Assembly (NCBI GenBank): GCA_028565715.1
Contig: JAOXYC010208683.1
Coordinates: 1 to 16,891, forward strand
Direction of reading: 5' to 3'
DNA: 16,891 bases
From: Phoronis pallida
Lineage: Eukaryota; Phoronida; Phoronidae
The position numbers and the translations under genes are program-made. The notes beneath the pieces were generated by a model. The model had not been told where the DNA came from. It ran no database searches and saw only the letters and a list, made by a program, of their open reading frames with translations. Below are positions 16,862 through 16,891 of this stretch, piece after piece; within the stretch, counting starts at the first letter, position 1; each line of letters begins with the position of its first letter.

Positions 16862-16891
16862 CTCGGAACACTTCAGGGATGAAGAGAGTGC
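16862..16891. repeat. 30-bp exact copy of exon-1 sequence at the window end
   Basis: The final 30 bases are identical to 16759-16788, which lie in the middle of exon 1 (the LFIPEVFREDEG segment). The copy runs into the edge, so its full extent is unknown. Confidence 0.85.

Noticed and set aside
1-16891. Search for Fn3, kinase, or viral and prokaryotic genes
   Set aside because: No Fn3 or kinase signature motifs, no ribosome-binding-site and operon layout, and no reverse transcriptase or capsid-like frame was seen.

Overview
The window is an internal piece of a eukaryotic multi-exon gene on the minus strand. It encodes a titin-like giant muscle protein built from immunoglobulin (I-set) domains. 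I reconstructed 24 exons running from position 16810 down to position 1. Every junction is GT-AG, every splice phase matches the next, and the joined frame stays open for about 2,295 codons (6,886 nt). No start codon, stop codon, 5' end or 3' end of the gene is visible, so the gene runs past at least the low-coordinate edge. No Fn3 domain and no kinase domain was seen.

The organism looks like an invertebrate metazoan. Introns are AT-rich and mostly 170-700 bp (one is about 1.3 kb), the product is a sarcomere-type tandem-Ig protein, and the introns carry small fold-back elements and a tRNA-like element. A marine deuterostome such as an echinoderm fits, but the sequence alone does not settle the phylum.

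Layout in the direction of transcription (high to low coordinates). (1) 16810-10237: the C-terminal half of one Ig, then five Ig domains each split over two exons. (2) 9997-9582: one Ig in a single exon, followed by 9256-8861, an exon made of a 60-bp tandem repeat encoding a Glu/Pro/Gln/Thr-rich, PEVK-like spacer. (3) 8456-4064: seven consecutive single-exon Ig domains that are clearly tandem paralogues, each led by a Thr/Glu/Val-rich linker. (4) 3401-2520: one more two-exon Ig. (5) 2170-779: two Ig domains with long acidic linkers. (6) 255-1: an acidic, Ser/Glu-rich exon without an Ig fold, open to the edge. In all there are 16 complete Ig domains plus one partial.

The introns hold three structured elements (fold-backs at 387-517 and 11663-11769, and a terminal-inverted-repeat element at 15159-15483), a tRNA-like Pol III element at 14502-14576, and a duplicated piece of a neighbouring exon at 3083-3149. 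There are also several exon-like sequences that would break the frame if spliced. The last 30 bases of the window exactly repeat 16759-16788, which may mark a contig-end artefact. I found no sign of a prokaryotic gene, CRISPR array, virus or a wholly new system. The interesting content is the architecture and evolution of the Ig array.
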